From: Lactarius indigo | Lineage: Eukaryota > Basidiomycota > Agaricomycetes > Russulales > Russulaceae | Direction: 5' to 3' | DNA: 64,000 nt | Assembly (NCBI GenBank): GCA_025766275.1 | Contig: JAFKAC010000081.1 | Location: 62,001 to 126,000 of the forward strand | Shown: in pieces, positions 1 to 11,409 of the stretch | Layout: every line of letters starts with the position of its first letter | Position numbering within the stretch: position 1 is the first letter of the stretch | Program-made: the position numbers and the translations under genes | Notes under the pieces: model-generated | Told to the model about the DNA's origin: nothing | The model's input: only the letters and a program-made list of their open reading frames with translations | The model's database searches: none

Positions 1-1000
1 TCCACAAGGGCTTGGATCTTTCGCGTTCTACGATTCGCAGGTTCGATCACAACGATCTGAAGAGCCTCGAAGACGTACTCTTAAGCGTCGAGAAAGAACG
101 TCGAAAACGTCGCGGACCTGTCACAAGACGATTCATTGTCACCGAGGGCGTCTCTGAACAGGATGGGGCCATGGTTGATTTACCTAAAGTAATAAGTTGT
201 ATGTGACCAGGTACAGTGCCGTTGCATTCTGATTTCGGTACAGTAGGCCGAACCGGACGCAGTTTTACGGAACGGCATAGCGTCGGTATGCGTCTCCTTT
301 GTTTCGCTTTGTCGTGTGTTGGCTCAACTCAACCGCAAAGGCCATGCAAACAGAAATGAACTCGGATCAGTTGCCAACGGGCTCAACTCGTCGGGGGGTT
401 TCTGCGCGGGTTCACGTATCGTCGTTGATCGTCAGCACATCAACAGCACCTCCTTCGTATTCTCCGCAGCGGCCCCGGCGCTCCTCACGGTCTCCGCCTC
501 AGAAGATATCAACATCCTGCAGAACACACCATTGATCCTGAGCACCCTGCAGGGGAACGTGCACGCGATCCGAGCTGTTCTTGACCGGGTCGAGGCGAGC
601 TCCATCCTCTCGCATGCCGCTTCCCCGATCATTCATATCCACCTACGTTCTGCGGCGACGCTTTCTGCGTCCACACCCGCGCCTGTGAAACCGCCGAACC
701 CTGCGACACCTGCGCTGCGGGATGCGCCTTCGTTCGATATAGCGGGCGAGGAGTACCTGCTGCATGACATCAGGGACGAGACACTTGCGCATGATGTATG
801 GATCACGCGCACGCGCCGGCTGCGCGGGCAGGAGCTCGTTGAGGCACGTCCGAGCACCCGCCTCACTGTCACGGCGGCCCTGTCGCGCAAGGTGTGCGAA
901 CGCGTTGTTGGCGTCGTCAGCCGCCGTAGCGAAGGTGCTGACGAAGCGCAAATAAGCGCGCCTGCTTCCCCAACGCGCCGATCTGGAGCTCTTCCATTAT
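1..1000 (+). pseudogene. LCB1 (serine palmitoyltransferase subunit 1) relic R1
   Basis: Decayed copy of the long-chain-base subunit LCB1 of serine palmitoyltransferase, whose intact form helps condense serine and palmitoyl-CoA at the ER. Positions 12-206 encode a conserved stretch including STIRRFDHNDLKSLEDVLL and RRFIVTEG. Positions 316-960 encode VANGLNSSGGFCAGSRIVVD, HIHLR and a degraded C-terminal end. Compared with relic R3, the exon reading IELKHKYRCRLILDE and an intron are missing around 206-230, so the two parts lie in different frames. The copy runs off the left edge of the window. Family assignment rests on recognised LCB1 motifs; the pseudogene call rests on the missing exon and broken frame. 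Confidence 0.8.
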
Positions 1001-1019
1001 TTTTTTGCCTTATTATTTC

Positions 1020-1367
1020 CCACCCGTTATAGTTTATATCTGTCGCCTCAGGTAGAACGCTATAGTATCCTTATTATAGTAATACACGCTTGCGGTTAGG
1101 CATCAACTCGGAAACATTGGACGCTTGTTACTAAGTTGTGTCGATATGCAACTCGTGCTTCACCGCATGGGGTCGAATGCCGACTTCCTCAGGGTATATA
1201 TAGCTCGCGGGATATCGAAAACAGACTCGTGGGTATTCTGTGGGGTTCGACAACCCATCAACTCCTCAACATTGCCAACTCCGGCTTTGTCTAGCGGTTA
1301 CACAAAAAATTCTGATATTACAGTAATAGATATCTGCGTCTCGGTAGCTAAAACAAGGACACATAAG
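1020..1367. repeat. Intergenic block repeated in every LCB1-NLR unit
   Basis: Non-coding block between the LCB1 relic and the receptor stop codon. The same block (tttatatc near the start, a GTTAGGaagcaTTGaacgc-like core, and caaCtcatCAACTCctCAGCA near the end) recurs at about 11410-11783, 16665-17018 and 21365-21723, and in truncated form at 9160-9330. It marks the duplication unit. No ORF is supported in it. Confidence 0.75.
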
Positions 1368-4300
1368 CTATGGCTGAGCCACAGAACCATGTTCTAACAG
1401 TAGTTTCCTCATTTCATCGTGTCCTTTAGATGAGGCCACTTGGAATGGCGTCCTGCCTTCCCCGTCCCTCTCATCGACGTTCGCTCCGTGGCTGAGTAGC
1501 AATCGAGCGACCTCGAGTGACCCCTTGGACGAGGCTTGATGTAGCGGAGTCGACTGATTGTTGTCACATACATTTGGGTCCGCCCCGTGTTCCAGTAGTC
1601 GCTGCACCACGTCGACCGCCCCCCAGAAATGACCATTTGTGGATATGGTGCGGTATAACGGAGTTTCGCCTTGGTGACACCGCGAGTTGATGTCTGCATT
1701 GTGTTCGAGCAGCATTTGGACTGCCTCGCGTTGAATATTGGCTGCCGCCACGAGCAGTGATGTCCGCCCGTTATTTCTCCGAGCATTTGAATCTGCGCCA
1801 TGATTGAGTAGCCACCGCATGATGTCGACGCGTCCGTTGATTGACGCAGTAAATAATGGAGTTCTCTCTTCGTCACCTCGGACATCCACGACCGCACCAT
1901 GCTTGCGGAGTAAATTCGCGAGACCGAAGTGTCCCTTGTGCAACGCTGCCGGAAGCGGGGCTAATAGGCAACCACCACCTGCATTTACTTGTTCGGGGTG
2001 CTTCACGATAAGACGTTCTGCCAGGTCATCAAGTCCACAGAATGCGGCATAGTAAAGTGGGGAACCAACACCCTCTGACTGCGTACGCGAGAAATAGTAC
2101 CAGTCTTCGTCGATGTCGTGCACCCGGAGCCACGCTGCGAAATGCGGTTTCGAGCTGTCAAATAGGTCATCCATCCCATTCTGTACACGTGGTGACACCT
2201 TCTCGAATCGTGCGTGGTCCACCCAGTGTCGGGCAGCGTATTCGACCAGGGGAAACACATCGGCATCGGCATCTTCGTCAAGTCGGAGTAGCGTCCCCAA
2301 GCACGCCTGCGCCAGGATAGTATGCGCGGCCTCGAGATCGATATGAAATCGTGAAACATCGCCTTGAGATTGCGCCAAACGAGTCGACGTCAGGTATTCC
2401 TTCACCGAAAAGTGCGAGAATTGCACCACCCGCGAACCACCGCTAGCGACGATGGCGATCAAACTTGAACATGTCGAAAGTACAGCTTCCTCTTGATCAT
2501 CCCACCGCCAGTCCTCCTTTAATTTCGGAATCCCTGAGCTTGACATTTGAAAATCGAATGCCAGTAGTTCCGCGAGTTCCTCGACTCGAAGTGGTCGGAC
2601 AGCTACAGCAAGGCATTGTAACAGACGATGGGCGTTATCCTTTTGAGCCTTATTGATGCCCCTCAATATCCGCTCGTATGTCTCGTCCAGGGACTCGGGC
2701 AACTCGTTGAGAAATTGGCGAAGGTTCTGGGGGAAGCAATGTCGCAGGGCGTCTAACTGACAAAACACCCATCTGAACCTGCACAACCGTGACAACATAA
2801 GAAACAGCTGTTAGCGTGGAATAGTCTGATGCTCTCACATTCCGTCAGATCTTTCTGTCAGCGTCTCAATGACAAGCTTTTTATCATCTGCTCTCCATCT
2901 CTTCATCGCCGTACTCGGAGAGGAGTTGACGACACTTTGGACGTAGTCGGCGATGTCCGATGTTTGTCCACTTTCGTCATGCAGGGAAACCGAATGAGAC
3001 GCCAGCGGGTCGAGGACAGCTCGGATGTCGACCTCTGGACGACTTGTCGCGCAAATGTGAAGCCCTTGCAGGCGAAGGTCGACGAGTTCCTTCACGAGTT
3101 GGAGGACCTCGTCGCGAGGAGACGGAAACCCGGACGAGTCTGGACATTCGTCGAGCGCATCCAAGACGATGAAAACTTGGCCCTGTCCCGGTAGTCTCAG
3201 CATGTCTTTTAGACTTCCTTTCAAAATGTCGTCACTCGGCTGTCGAGTGCCGTCTTCATGTGTCTTGTAAACGCGGTGAAGAATGTCACAGCAAGGACTA
3301 GAGCGAGTGGAAAGTTGGGATGCGAGAGAAAGCAGCAGGTCGTGACAGCTTTGCTTGGTGAGATCCTTGAAGTCGAAGTAAAAGTAGGCCATGATGGCTA
3401 ATCCAGCTTCGCATACAGCCGTGATGTCTTGAACGATGGAGGAACTGACGGAAATAAGTTCGGAAACGAAAGCAGGCTCAGAACAACATACCAGATAACG
3501 CTTTTCCCAGAGCCCGCTACCAAAATTCGAGTCTGTCAGTAAGCGCGAGCGTCAATAATTCTGAGAAGCGCACGCTTTCCGTGGATCCACAAGAGCGAGC
3601 CAGTAGACTTCCATTCGACGAAGATGTTGCCTTGGAAGAACCAAACAGCTGTTCCCTTGTGTTGAGCCTTTTGTGCAATGTTGTGGTTTGTGGACGGATC
3701 TGCGGGAGAGAGCCAGGCTCGTAGGAGTTGTTTTATCTGGTTCCCTATGAGTAGGTTTAAGCGCGAGCAGTGGGCGACGACTAGGCTAGGAGATGGCGAA
3801 CATTTAATCTCATCTACGCTGTTCGCCGTCTGTTGGATGATTGATTTTGCTTCCGTCGCCACCAGTCTTGCCTCCTTGCCATCTGGAAGTAAAAATGTTA
3901 GAAGGGATCGGTGACCGGCTAGACGCGCGTCGCGCACCGTCAATGACTACTTGGACCTTTTCATCAATGCATTGCACTCTGTCACCTACATCTTCCACTT
4001 TGCCGTCCACGTCGTCTACTTTGTCGCCAATGTCATCTACTTTGTCGCCAATGTCGTCTACTTTGTCGCCAATGTCTTCTACGTTGCCGCCGATGTCTTC
4101 GACCTTGTCGTCGATGCTCTCCATTTTACCGTCGACTACTTTCACGTCGTCGTGGACAATGTGTGTCATCTTCAGCACCTCCGCAAGCGCCATTCGGGCC
4201 TCTTCTTGCGTCAATCGGTCTAGCTTCTTGACTGCGTCCTCCAGGTCAGTCCTTCCGGCCAATTTCTTCAAAAACTTTTCTACGCGGACTTCAGTAGAGA

Positions 4301-4963
4301 CTAACAGACGGCCAATCGGAAACTTACTGGCTGATCCTCGTCTTAGCTCTTTCGTTGCAATCCCAAAGATCGTAAGTACTTCCACCATTATCTCCGTGAT
4401 TATGTTTGTCATCGCAGCAGTCGGTGTCAACTCTGTATAAGTTTCGAGTCGTTTGAAAAAGAAACCTATACGTTCGAAGAGCTCTGCAAGAGCGTCTTTG
4501 CTCGCAGCAACGTCCTTGGCAGCCTATAAGACCCCAGCATCAGAACAGTCTGCGTAAAGAATAGATAGGATACTTGCTAAAAGAAAGACACCGATGCCCG
4601 CAAAGATTACTTTCGCAGGTGAAAACACCTACAAAAAAGATCAGAGGTTTCCACTAGCTCGATGTCGAGACTTACCAGACCGACGCCCTCAGAGACGGCG
4701 GCTGAAAAAGCATACAGGACGTTCACGGTCGGAATCAACCACTTTGTCAACCTCTCATCGTCACCACGAGCTTGATCGAATTCTCGGACTTGGTCTTGAA
4801 GCACGGCAAGGATAGTGCCAGTCGAGTCGCATGATTGTAATTGGGAGGCGAGGGGATGTGTGGCAAGGTCCGTCTTTGTCTGCTTTTGGTACGATTTCAA
4901 GGCAGCATTGAAAATATCTTGGAAGCGTGAGGAAGCTGAGGCTGCGGCGGTCGTCTGGGACAT
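1368..4963 (-). CDS. NLR-like receptor A: Goodbye-NACHT-ankyrin protein
   Basis: Predicted intracellular STAND NTPase of 1059 aa. Exons (complement): 4676-4963, 4578-4628, 4328-4523, 3938-4288, 3802-3882, 3574-3744, 3492-3516, 2839-3444, 1368-2778. Residues 1-240 form a fungal STAND N-terminal Goodbye domain (FQDIFNAALKSYQKQTK, LTKWLIPTVNVLYAF). A heptad-repeat coil follows at about 240-295. The NACHT domain has Walker A GKPGSGKS at 378-385, Walker B VFIVLDALDEC at 478-488 and the sensor-like ICATSRPE. A winged-helix region (ESLDETYERIL, VQFSHFSVKEYLTS) precedes seven ankyrin repeats from about residue 828 to the end. Intron 2 uses a GC donor. All junctions keep frame and no lesion is seen. 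It is head-to-head with the gene at 5345. Such proteins are thought to act in fungal self/non-self recognition; the ligand is unknown. Confidence 0.9.
3957..4124 (-). repeat. 21-bp coding heptad repeats, 8 copies (receptor A)
   Basis: Eight tandem heptads of the pattern V-[ED]-D-[IV]-[GD]-D-K between VKVVDGK and VQVVIDG, each encoded by 21 bp. The hydrophobic spacing predicts a coiled coil linking the Goodbye and NACHT domains. Valine-rich readings of the opposite strand here are shadows of the repeat. Confidence 0.9.
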
Positions 4964-5344
4964 AGGAGAAGCGGCGACTGTGGAGGAATCGGGGATGATC
5001 TGCGTACAGGCAAGAGTGGGAAAACCTGGTAGATGGTGGCGTGCACCGCCTTGTGGTCAAGCGGCGCCTGCAAGCGTCAATGTCCAAGAAGGCGCATGAT
5101 CGATAGACGCCTTGAGGATGACGTTGCTTGCGCCTGAATGAGATTGGGATACCAATGAGCGCCGGGTGTGGACGCATGGCGTTTACTCGTTCCTCAACGA
5201 GGAACGCGTCTGAGTCCGATAGTTTGGAATCACATCGTATCCGAGTCTGAGGTAACTGGATGATGGGCCGCGGCACGTGCTGACTGGTGACCGCATAGTA
5301 CATACTTAGACTCCGTTGTCGCAACCTCTTCTTCCCAATGCCGA
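4964..5344. promoter_or_regulatory. Shared divergent intergenic region, receptor A / CR-type gene
   Basis: These 381 bp separate the start codons of receptor A (minus) and the Crinkler/RHS-type gene (plus), so both promoters must lie here unless they have upstream untranslated exons. No clear TATA box was identified. Parts resemble the upstream regions of receptors B, C and D. Confidence 0.5.
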
Positions 5345-7186
5345 ATGTCCTCCTCCCTCATGGAACAGTATTCTCCCTCTGCGTACGGCGCCATCATTGA
5401 CGTGGCAGATCCAAATTCGACCCAGATCACCCAGCTCAACGATTCTTGTGCACTCGTACAGCTGCATCGCAAGTTCTGGCTCCAGGGTGTGCAGGACGTG
5501 CTCGAGAACGAATCCATGAACATAGATGAGGATGAAGATGCAGATGAGGACGAGGACGAGGGAGATGAGACCGGTCCCGGTTACATCCTCAATCTTGGCA
5601 TCCCACATATACAACGCTCAGTGCTCTGGGTTCGCAAAGAGTACATCCGGCTGTATGGATATTGCGACAAGTACCTGGAATCACTCCGTCACGAGCAGAA
5701 GCCCCCCTCGGTGGTCATCACAGGACAACCCGGCATTGGTAAGGGTTTTACTGTGTGATCTTACTGTTCCTAAAATATACTGGCTGAAAGGGAAGAGCTA
5801 TTGGGTCACCTATGCTCTGTGCCGACGTCTCGCCGAAGGGAAGCCAGTCATCTGGTTCCGTACCGGGGCTCGGTATCTCTTCGTAGCGGAAGGCGTCTTC
5901 AAGATCCCGTCCGACTACCCCTCCACTGAGTTCAAGACCCGTGTTTGGATGCTTCTTGATGGCGACGACTGCAAGGATGGAATCCCGGATTATCTCGCTG
6001 CGCATGAGACCAATCACCTTATTATATTATCTTCCACTCCTAAATCGGCTCGATGGAAACTTTTATCTAAGACCACGCAATGTAGCATCGCTATTATGAA
6101 TCCTTGGACAAGAGAGGAGATATCCCAAGCGTTAGCCCATCCGCTTCCGCCCTCCATATTTGGGGTGACCATTTGGTTCTGTGTAGTGCCGTCATTCGTG
6201 GGCTTACAGCCAGCGACCCGCGCATAGACGATATGTATTATCACTATGGCCCCACTCCCCGCATTTGCCTCGACTTCGTCGATAACGTGGCACTCTTTAT
6301 TGCCTATAAAGCTCACTATAGATCCGCACTCAACAAGCTTTCGTCAAGGAGGTTGGGCGAAATGGACGAAATGGGCAACATGGGCGATACGGCTTCGGAC
6401 AGAGCGAGTCTCGACATAGACGACGAGTCTCACACCCTTATCCTCGTGAAACGTGTGCCGAGGAGGGATCTCATCCGTACGAACCCGGACGTCAGCAATG
6501 GTACCGAATTTTCCTACGGACGCTTGGAGCCCATCACACATATGATCAAGCTGGAGCTTCGGAACCAACTTCAAAAGGAAACGCGAGCTGCGCGAATCGC
6601 ACTCTACAAAAGCTTGGAGGACGTTGAAGGGACAAGACGCATTGCCGGCGTCGTGTACGAATCGTTGGCCCAATCAATTCTGGAAAATAAGATTGCGCTC
6701 GAGCTTGTTCCTATGGTTAAATGGGAGTCGAGCGGATCTGACCAAGGAAAGAAGTTGCCTCGATGGCACTCCGATCACGAAAGCGGCGCGAATCCGCCGC
6801 TTGTGCGACCAATTGACATTAGGCCAGCGGAGACGTTCGTATATCCAGTGTCTGGCCTGGACCACCCAATCAAAGATAAGGTCTACTACGCACCGGAAGC
6901 TCAGAACCAAGTGGCGTTCGATTCGTTTATTATGGCCGAGCGAAAGCTCTACATTTTTCAATTCTCTATTGGGTCAGACCATCCAATAAAGAAAGGAATC
7001 GTTCCTTTCTTTTCAAAAAAGGTGCCGGGAGCATTGCCACCAAGGGCGGAGTGGCATTTTGTGTTCGTTATTCCCCCCAGGGCTAGGTCGGAAATCAGTT
7101 GCTCTCAACCACGGGACTCCGACTTGAAGTTGTTGCTAGAGGAGATGAATCTATTCTCTGCGCTGCTGGACTGTGAAGCTGATTGA
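5345..7186 (+). CDS. Crinkler/RHS-type P-loop NTPase with putative nuclease domain
   Basis: Probable product of about 568 aa. Proposed exons are 5345-5738, 5791-6130 and 6214-7186. The first intron (GT 5739, AG 5790) joins the P-loop GQPGIGKS. An acidic run (EDEDADEDEDEG) precedes the NTPase. Further landmarks are LAEGKPVIWFRTG, LLDGDD (Walker B-like), LIILSSTPKSARW and GPTPRICLDF, typical of basidiomycete RHS/Crinkler-type NTPases. The C-terminal part has YYAPEAQNQVAFDSFI and LYIFQFSIGSDHPIK, consistent with the restriction-endonuclease-like fold of CR effectors, although catalysis is not proven. The second junction (6131-6213) is my inference: it restores frame but uses a weak GTTAGC donor, and a frameshift is an alternative. 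No Crinkler header domain is seen at the N-terminus. Confidence 0.75.
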
Positions 7187-8440
7187 CGACACGACGGCGT
7201 TATGTGTTACGGTTGACTCAATACGACTCATTCCAGTTCTCTTTTAAATTTCTTCCCTTGACTCGACTTTCCCCTTCTCGAATGTTTGTATGATTCGATC
7301 CACGTACGATAGACAGATGACTCGACCGTTGCCAGTGTACTACTTACGGACTAGCCTGTAATTCTTCGAGCCCTAAGCTAGACCCATATTCGACTGCAGT
7401 ACTCGTTGCCCAGCTTCACGAATACGATCTTCTTGTTCCGCGGTCTTTCCCCAATCGAATTTTCGACGCACCGAATCGACCTCCGAACCCTAACCCTAAC
7501 CCGAACTCGAACTCTCACTTCGCGATTGATGGAGGGGGAAGAATTACATTACCCTTCGCTCTCGCACCCCGAAGACAACATGTTCCCGGTTCAGACCGTA
7601 TCAGTTGCACTTAGAATTTCTACAACAAGGAAACGCCCATGGACAGGATACTACTAGTATAGCCCGTTCCGAGGCGTTAAGCAGGCCGTCGAGTGTTATG
7701 AGGGCGTTTTGTTTGAGATCCGGCACGAGAACGGCCAATTCCATGCCTTCCACGTAGCATGGCCCGCCCTAAATCTAGTACATGATCCTGGACAGCGTGA
7801 ACCATCGAAGAGCTTCGAGCTCAGGACAAGTAACTTAATACCGCGGCACCCGGCGCGCCACCGGTCTTACTACCGCTCCAACAACACCCACCGGACGCAG
7901 AGCCGCCGTCTTCTTTCAGGACATACTGTACCTATTAGAGGCGCGGAAATGCGCAACTCCGTCTTTGCGATAGAAAGACTATGATATTCGAGTAACTACC
8001 CACTGTTACCTACAGCACCTGGCCACACTTGCGTCACTGGCAGTAATTGACTCTATCGCAGAACTCGACAGTCACGAAATGTAAGCGTTCGCTACTGTAC
8101 GTCTTGAAAAGAACACGTAAAGTACAAGCCAGGCTGACGCCCACGCCGGGATAGATCCCCCCGCATAAACCACTGCCCACCTCCCTTTTCAGTGTGTGCC
8201 AACGCACCGTATATCCGCATTTGCACTCTCTATGGCCTACGACCCAGCACACGATATCCCAGACCTTATAGGTAAAATCACCTCCGTCATGAGAACAATT
8301 TAAGCTTTCTGAGTTCTTCACGTGCCCCGTATATTCAACCAACATGGGCATGCAGCACTCACAGTTCGGGCATCGGATTCCACACGATAAAGTAGCTCTA
8401 CGCGCCGCGCGACATTCTACCTCGCCTACCAGAGCGAAGT
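7187..8440. other. Intergenic, no supported gene
   Basis: No coding signal with recognisable homology. It contains a short (AACCCT)-type tract at 7486-7503. From about 8040 it carries sequence also found upstream of the relics at 15880-16120 and 25680-25940, so the right part belongs to the segmental repeat. Confidence 0.6.
7486..7503. repeat. Interstitial telomere-like (AACCCT)n tract
   Basis: AACCCTAACCCTAACCC, just under three copies of the complement of TTAGGG, the usual basidiomycete telomere motif. It is too short to indicate a chromosome end. Confidence 0.6.
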
Positions 8441-9180
8441 GCCCCTCCTCATCTCTTGAAACGCGACAATATCACGCTGACCGGACCGCACAGAATCACT
8501 GAGAGGATATAGTCCGTGGCGGCTGAATCTGTACACTACGCTGACGTGCATCCTGCCACCCCAGGGCGCCCGGACTCCGCTCTTCGCAGCGAGTCGGCGA
8601 CAAACGTGCGCGTTGCGGCGGATCGCGAAAAATACAAGGAAGCGTACATCGAGGCGTTCAGGAAGGTCGTCTGGCCGGGGCGCAAGGAGGTGCTCGACCG
8701 TGCGCTCGCGACGCAGCTCTGGGAGGCATCGCCGGCGAGGTGTTGGTGCAGTCACCGCAGCCATGAGGCGCGAGCCAGGCCAAAGCCGACACGCTTGGTA
8801 CGGAACGCTGCCCTGCCGATCATCCACACCTTCTACGTTCTGCAATGCCGACCGCACACACGCTCATGTCGGTGAAGATGCCGAACCACGCGATCCGTGC
8901 GTCGAGCGATGCACCGTCGTTCAACATAGCGGGCGAGGAGCGGCGCCTGCTGCGGAATATCATGGAGGCGCAAGTGCATTGCGTGTGGATCACGTGCGGA
9001 CAGTTGCTCGCCCGCACATCCGCTTCGCCATAACAGCGGCGCTGTCGCACAAGGAGTTTGAGCATACTGGAGGTGTCATCAATACTGCCGCCCGCAAAGC
9101 GCAATTGAGTGCGCCTGCTGCCCTCTTGCACCGATCCGAAGCTCTCCCGCCGTTCCTTATTTCTCCCGCCCCTTACAGTC
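8440..9180 (+). pseudogene. LCB1 relic R2 (strongly decayed)
   Basis: Positions 8845-9033 read APSFNIAGEERRLL and HCVWIT, matching APSFDIAGEEYLL and DVWIT of relic R1. Another frame at 9000-9180 reads HIRFAITAALSHKEFEH, matching the LCB1 C-terminal LTVTAALSRK. The 5' part (8440-8770) includes AADREKYKEAYIEAFRK, also present in decayed form at 26130-26200; I do not recognise its origin. Frames are scattered and no receptor follows directly, so a receptor may have been lost between R2 and R3. Confidence 0.6.
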
Positions 9181-9645
9181 TATATATCACACGCTCTCTC
9201 TCCAACACTTAGGTGCAATCTCTATTGCAGTAATGCACGCACGCAGCTAAAGATATACCGGATAGGATTATCGTGTGAAAGGTGGTCGGTATGGACGTTG
9301 GACGGTCTGAGGCGGAGTGATTAACAAGTTGAGGCATACTGTAACTTACTTGGTAACTTACTACAGTAGTGCTGCTACTAGTGCAGTAGGTTACAGCATA
9401 CCGTACATGGTCTAATGACGAAACCCATCCGATGGCGCGTGAGGAGGACTCGTTCGTTGAATGTACCAGGTAGCATGTGCTCATTGGGGCCATCTTCAAC
9501 TGGTCCAAAAATCGCAAAATTTCGTTCGCCTGCCTGCCCACTCAGCAACCGCAAGGGTCGACGATGAGGCCGACGAGCCTAACCCCGGCCCGTCCACCCG
9601 TCGCGTCAGGCTCACGTTGCATTTACTCGCTCCGACCACCGACCC

Positions 9646-11399
9646 ATGACCAGTATGACCACCACTATCGACGGCTCAGCGCTCAGCGCACGCGCTCGAG
9701 ACACTCCTCGCGTTCTACCCTACGCTCTCATACAAGCAGAGTCTGTTTTTTTAAAATAAAATGTCTGGGTCCCATGTCATTGCTTGCTAACTTATGTCGG
9801 TCTTCCCAGCAGAACGGTCCCACTCGCATGGTCCTCGGAATCCTCTTGGCCCGCCTCGCCATTTGTACCTTTCTTCAGTCCCGTACCCGATCCACGTTCA
9901 ACGTCACAGGAGGTCGACGAACTCGTGGGTGAATGGACACTGGACCCCCAGGTTCCTGCTCACCCCAGAAGAACAATCCGACCTCGCGTCCGTACCCGTC
10001 GTCTCCGGTGCAAATGGGCCTAGACCGAAACTTGCTAATACGGGCAAGCAAGTTGTTTTCAGTCTTTACAGCTTCACGGGTCTCGCTGGCAACGAAACTA
10101 TGAAAGTGCGCGCGATAGAGAACCTCCGAAAATATGGTGTCGATAGCTGTGGTCCTCCCGGATTCTATTGTACAATTGGTGCGTTCCTATTCTATCAATA
10201 TGCTCTTTGATAAATGATTTCGGTTTGCAGGTGTCCAGATGGACCTTGAGCGTGACATCGCAGACTTCCTCGGCACAGAGGCCTCTATTATGTACTCGCA
10301 GGGGTTCTCAACAATACTTTGCGTGATCTCCGTCTTTGCAAAGCGTGGCGACATCACCGTTACCGACCGGAGTATCATTTTTGATGTACAGAGGGGCTTG
10401 CAAATTTCGCGTTCTACCGTTCGTCGGTTCGACCACAAGGATTTGAAGAGCCTCGAAGGTGTACTCATGAGCGTTTAAAAAGAACGCCGGAAACGTCGCG
10501 GACCACTTACAAGACGATTTATCGTCACTGGGGGTACCTTTGAAAGGGACGCTGCCATGGTCGATCTACCAAAGCTCGTAAGTTATGCGTGATCAGAGAT
10601 AGTACAGTCGCATTCTGACTGAGTGAATGAATAGATCGAGTTAAAACACAAGTACAGGTGCCGTCTTATTCTTGATGAGAACATCTCCTTTGGCACGGTG
10701 GGACGAACCAGACGCGGTTTTACGGAACTCTATAACGTCCCCGTATGCGATTCCTTTGTTTTGCTTCGCATTGTGTATATTCAACTCAACCGCAAAGGCC
10801 ACGCAAATAGACATGATCGTCGGATCGGTCGCCAACGGGCTCAATTTGTCAGGCGGATTCTGCGCCAGCTCGCGTATCGTCGTGGATCACCAGCGCATCA
10901 ATGGGACATCTTTCGTCTTTTCTGCAGCGATCCCGGCACCCCTTTCTATCTCCGCGTCAGAGGGTATCAACATCCCACGGAACACGCCTTTGATTCCTAG
11001 CACGATGCAACTGAAAAAACGTGCGCGCGGTCCGGGCCGTTATTGACCGGGTCGACGCCCTCGTATCCCGCTTTGCCGGTCATCCACATCCACTTGCGTT
11101 CTAGGACGCCATCCACACCCGCATCTGCGAAGCCATTGAATCCTACCACCCCTGCGCCACGCGACGCGCTTTCGTTCGACATAACCGGTGAGGAGCGCCT
11201 GCTGTAGGATATTGTGGATGAGACGCTCGCGCAAGGCGTGTGGATCACGCGCGCCCGGCGTCTGCGCGGACAGGAGCTCGTCGAGGCACGTCCGAGCATC
11301 CCGCTTGCCATTACGGCTGCGCTGTTGCGTAAGGAGTGCGAGCGCGCTGCTAACGTCATCAAGGCTGCCATCGTGAAGGTGCTCACGAAGCATAAATAA
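9646..11399 (+). pseudogene. LCB1 relic R3, near full length
   Basis: This is the most complete LCB1-like copy. It has an N-terminal region with QNGPTR; LTPEEQSDLASVPVVSGANG; YGVDSCGPPGFY; an intron near 10180-10230; MDLERDIADFLGTEAS; ISRSTVRRFDHKDLKSLEG; KERRKRRGPLTRRFIVTGG; an intron at about 10578-10634; LILDENISFGTVGRT; VANGLNLSGGFCASSRIVVD; and VWITRARRLRGQELVEARPS to 11399. Disabling changes include TAA near 9752, GAG to TAA at 10476-10478, CAG to TAG near 11206, and frameshifts. An intact parental gene is expected elsewhere in the genome. The reading frame is too damaged to call functional. Confidence 0.8.
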
Positions 11400-11409
11400 G
11401 TGCACCTTT

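Noticed and set aside
3841..4440. Long plus-strand open readings opposite the receptor A coil (also 14308-14699 and 24363-24782)
   Set aside because: They are antisense shadows of the 21-bp heptad repeats, with low-complexity Ser/Thr/Leu or Val/Phe content and no homology.
7709..7984. 91-codon open reading
   Set aside because: No family motif, no neighbouring exon and no counterpart in the other units.
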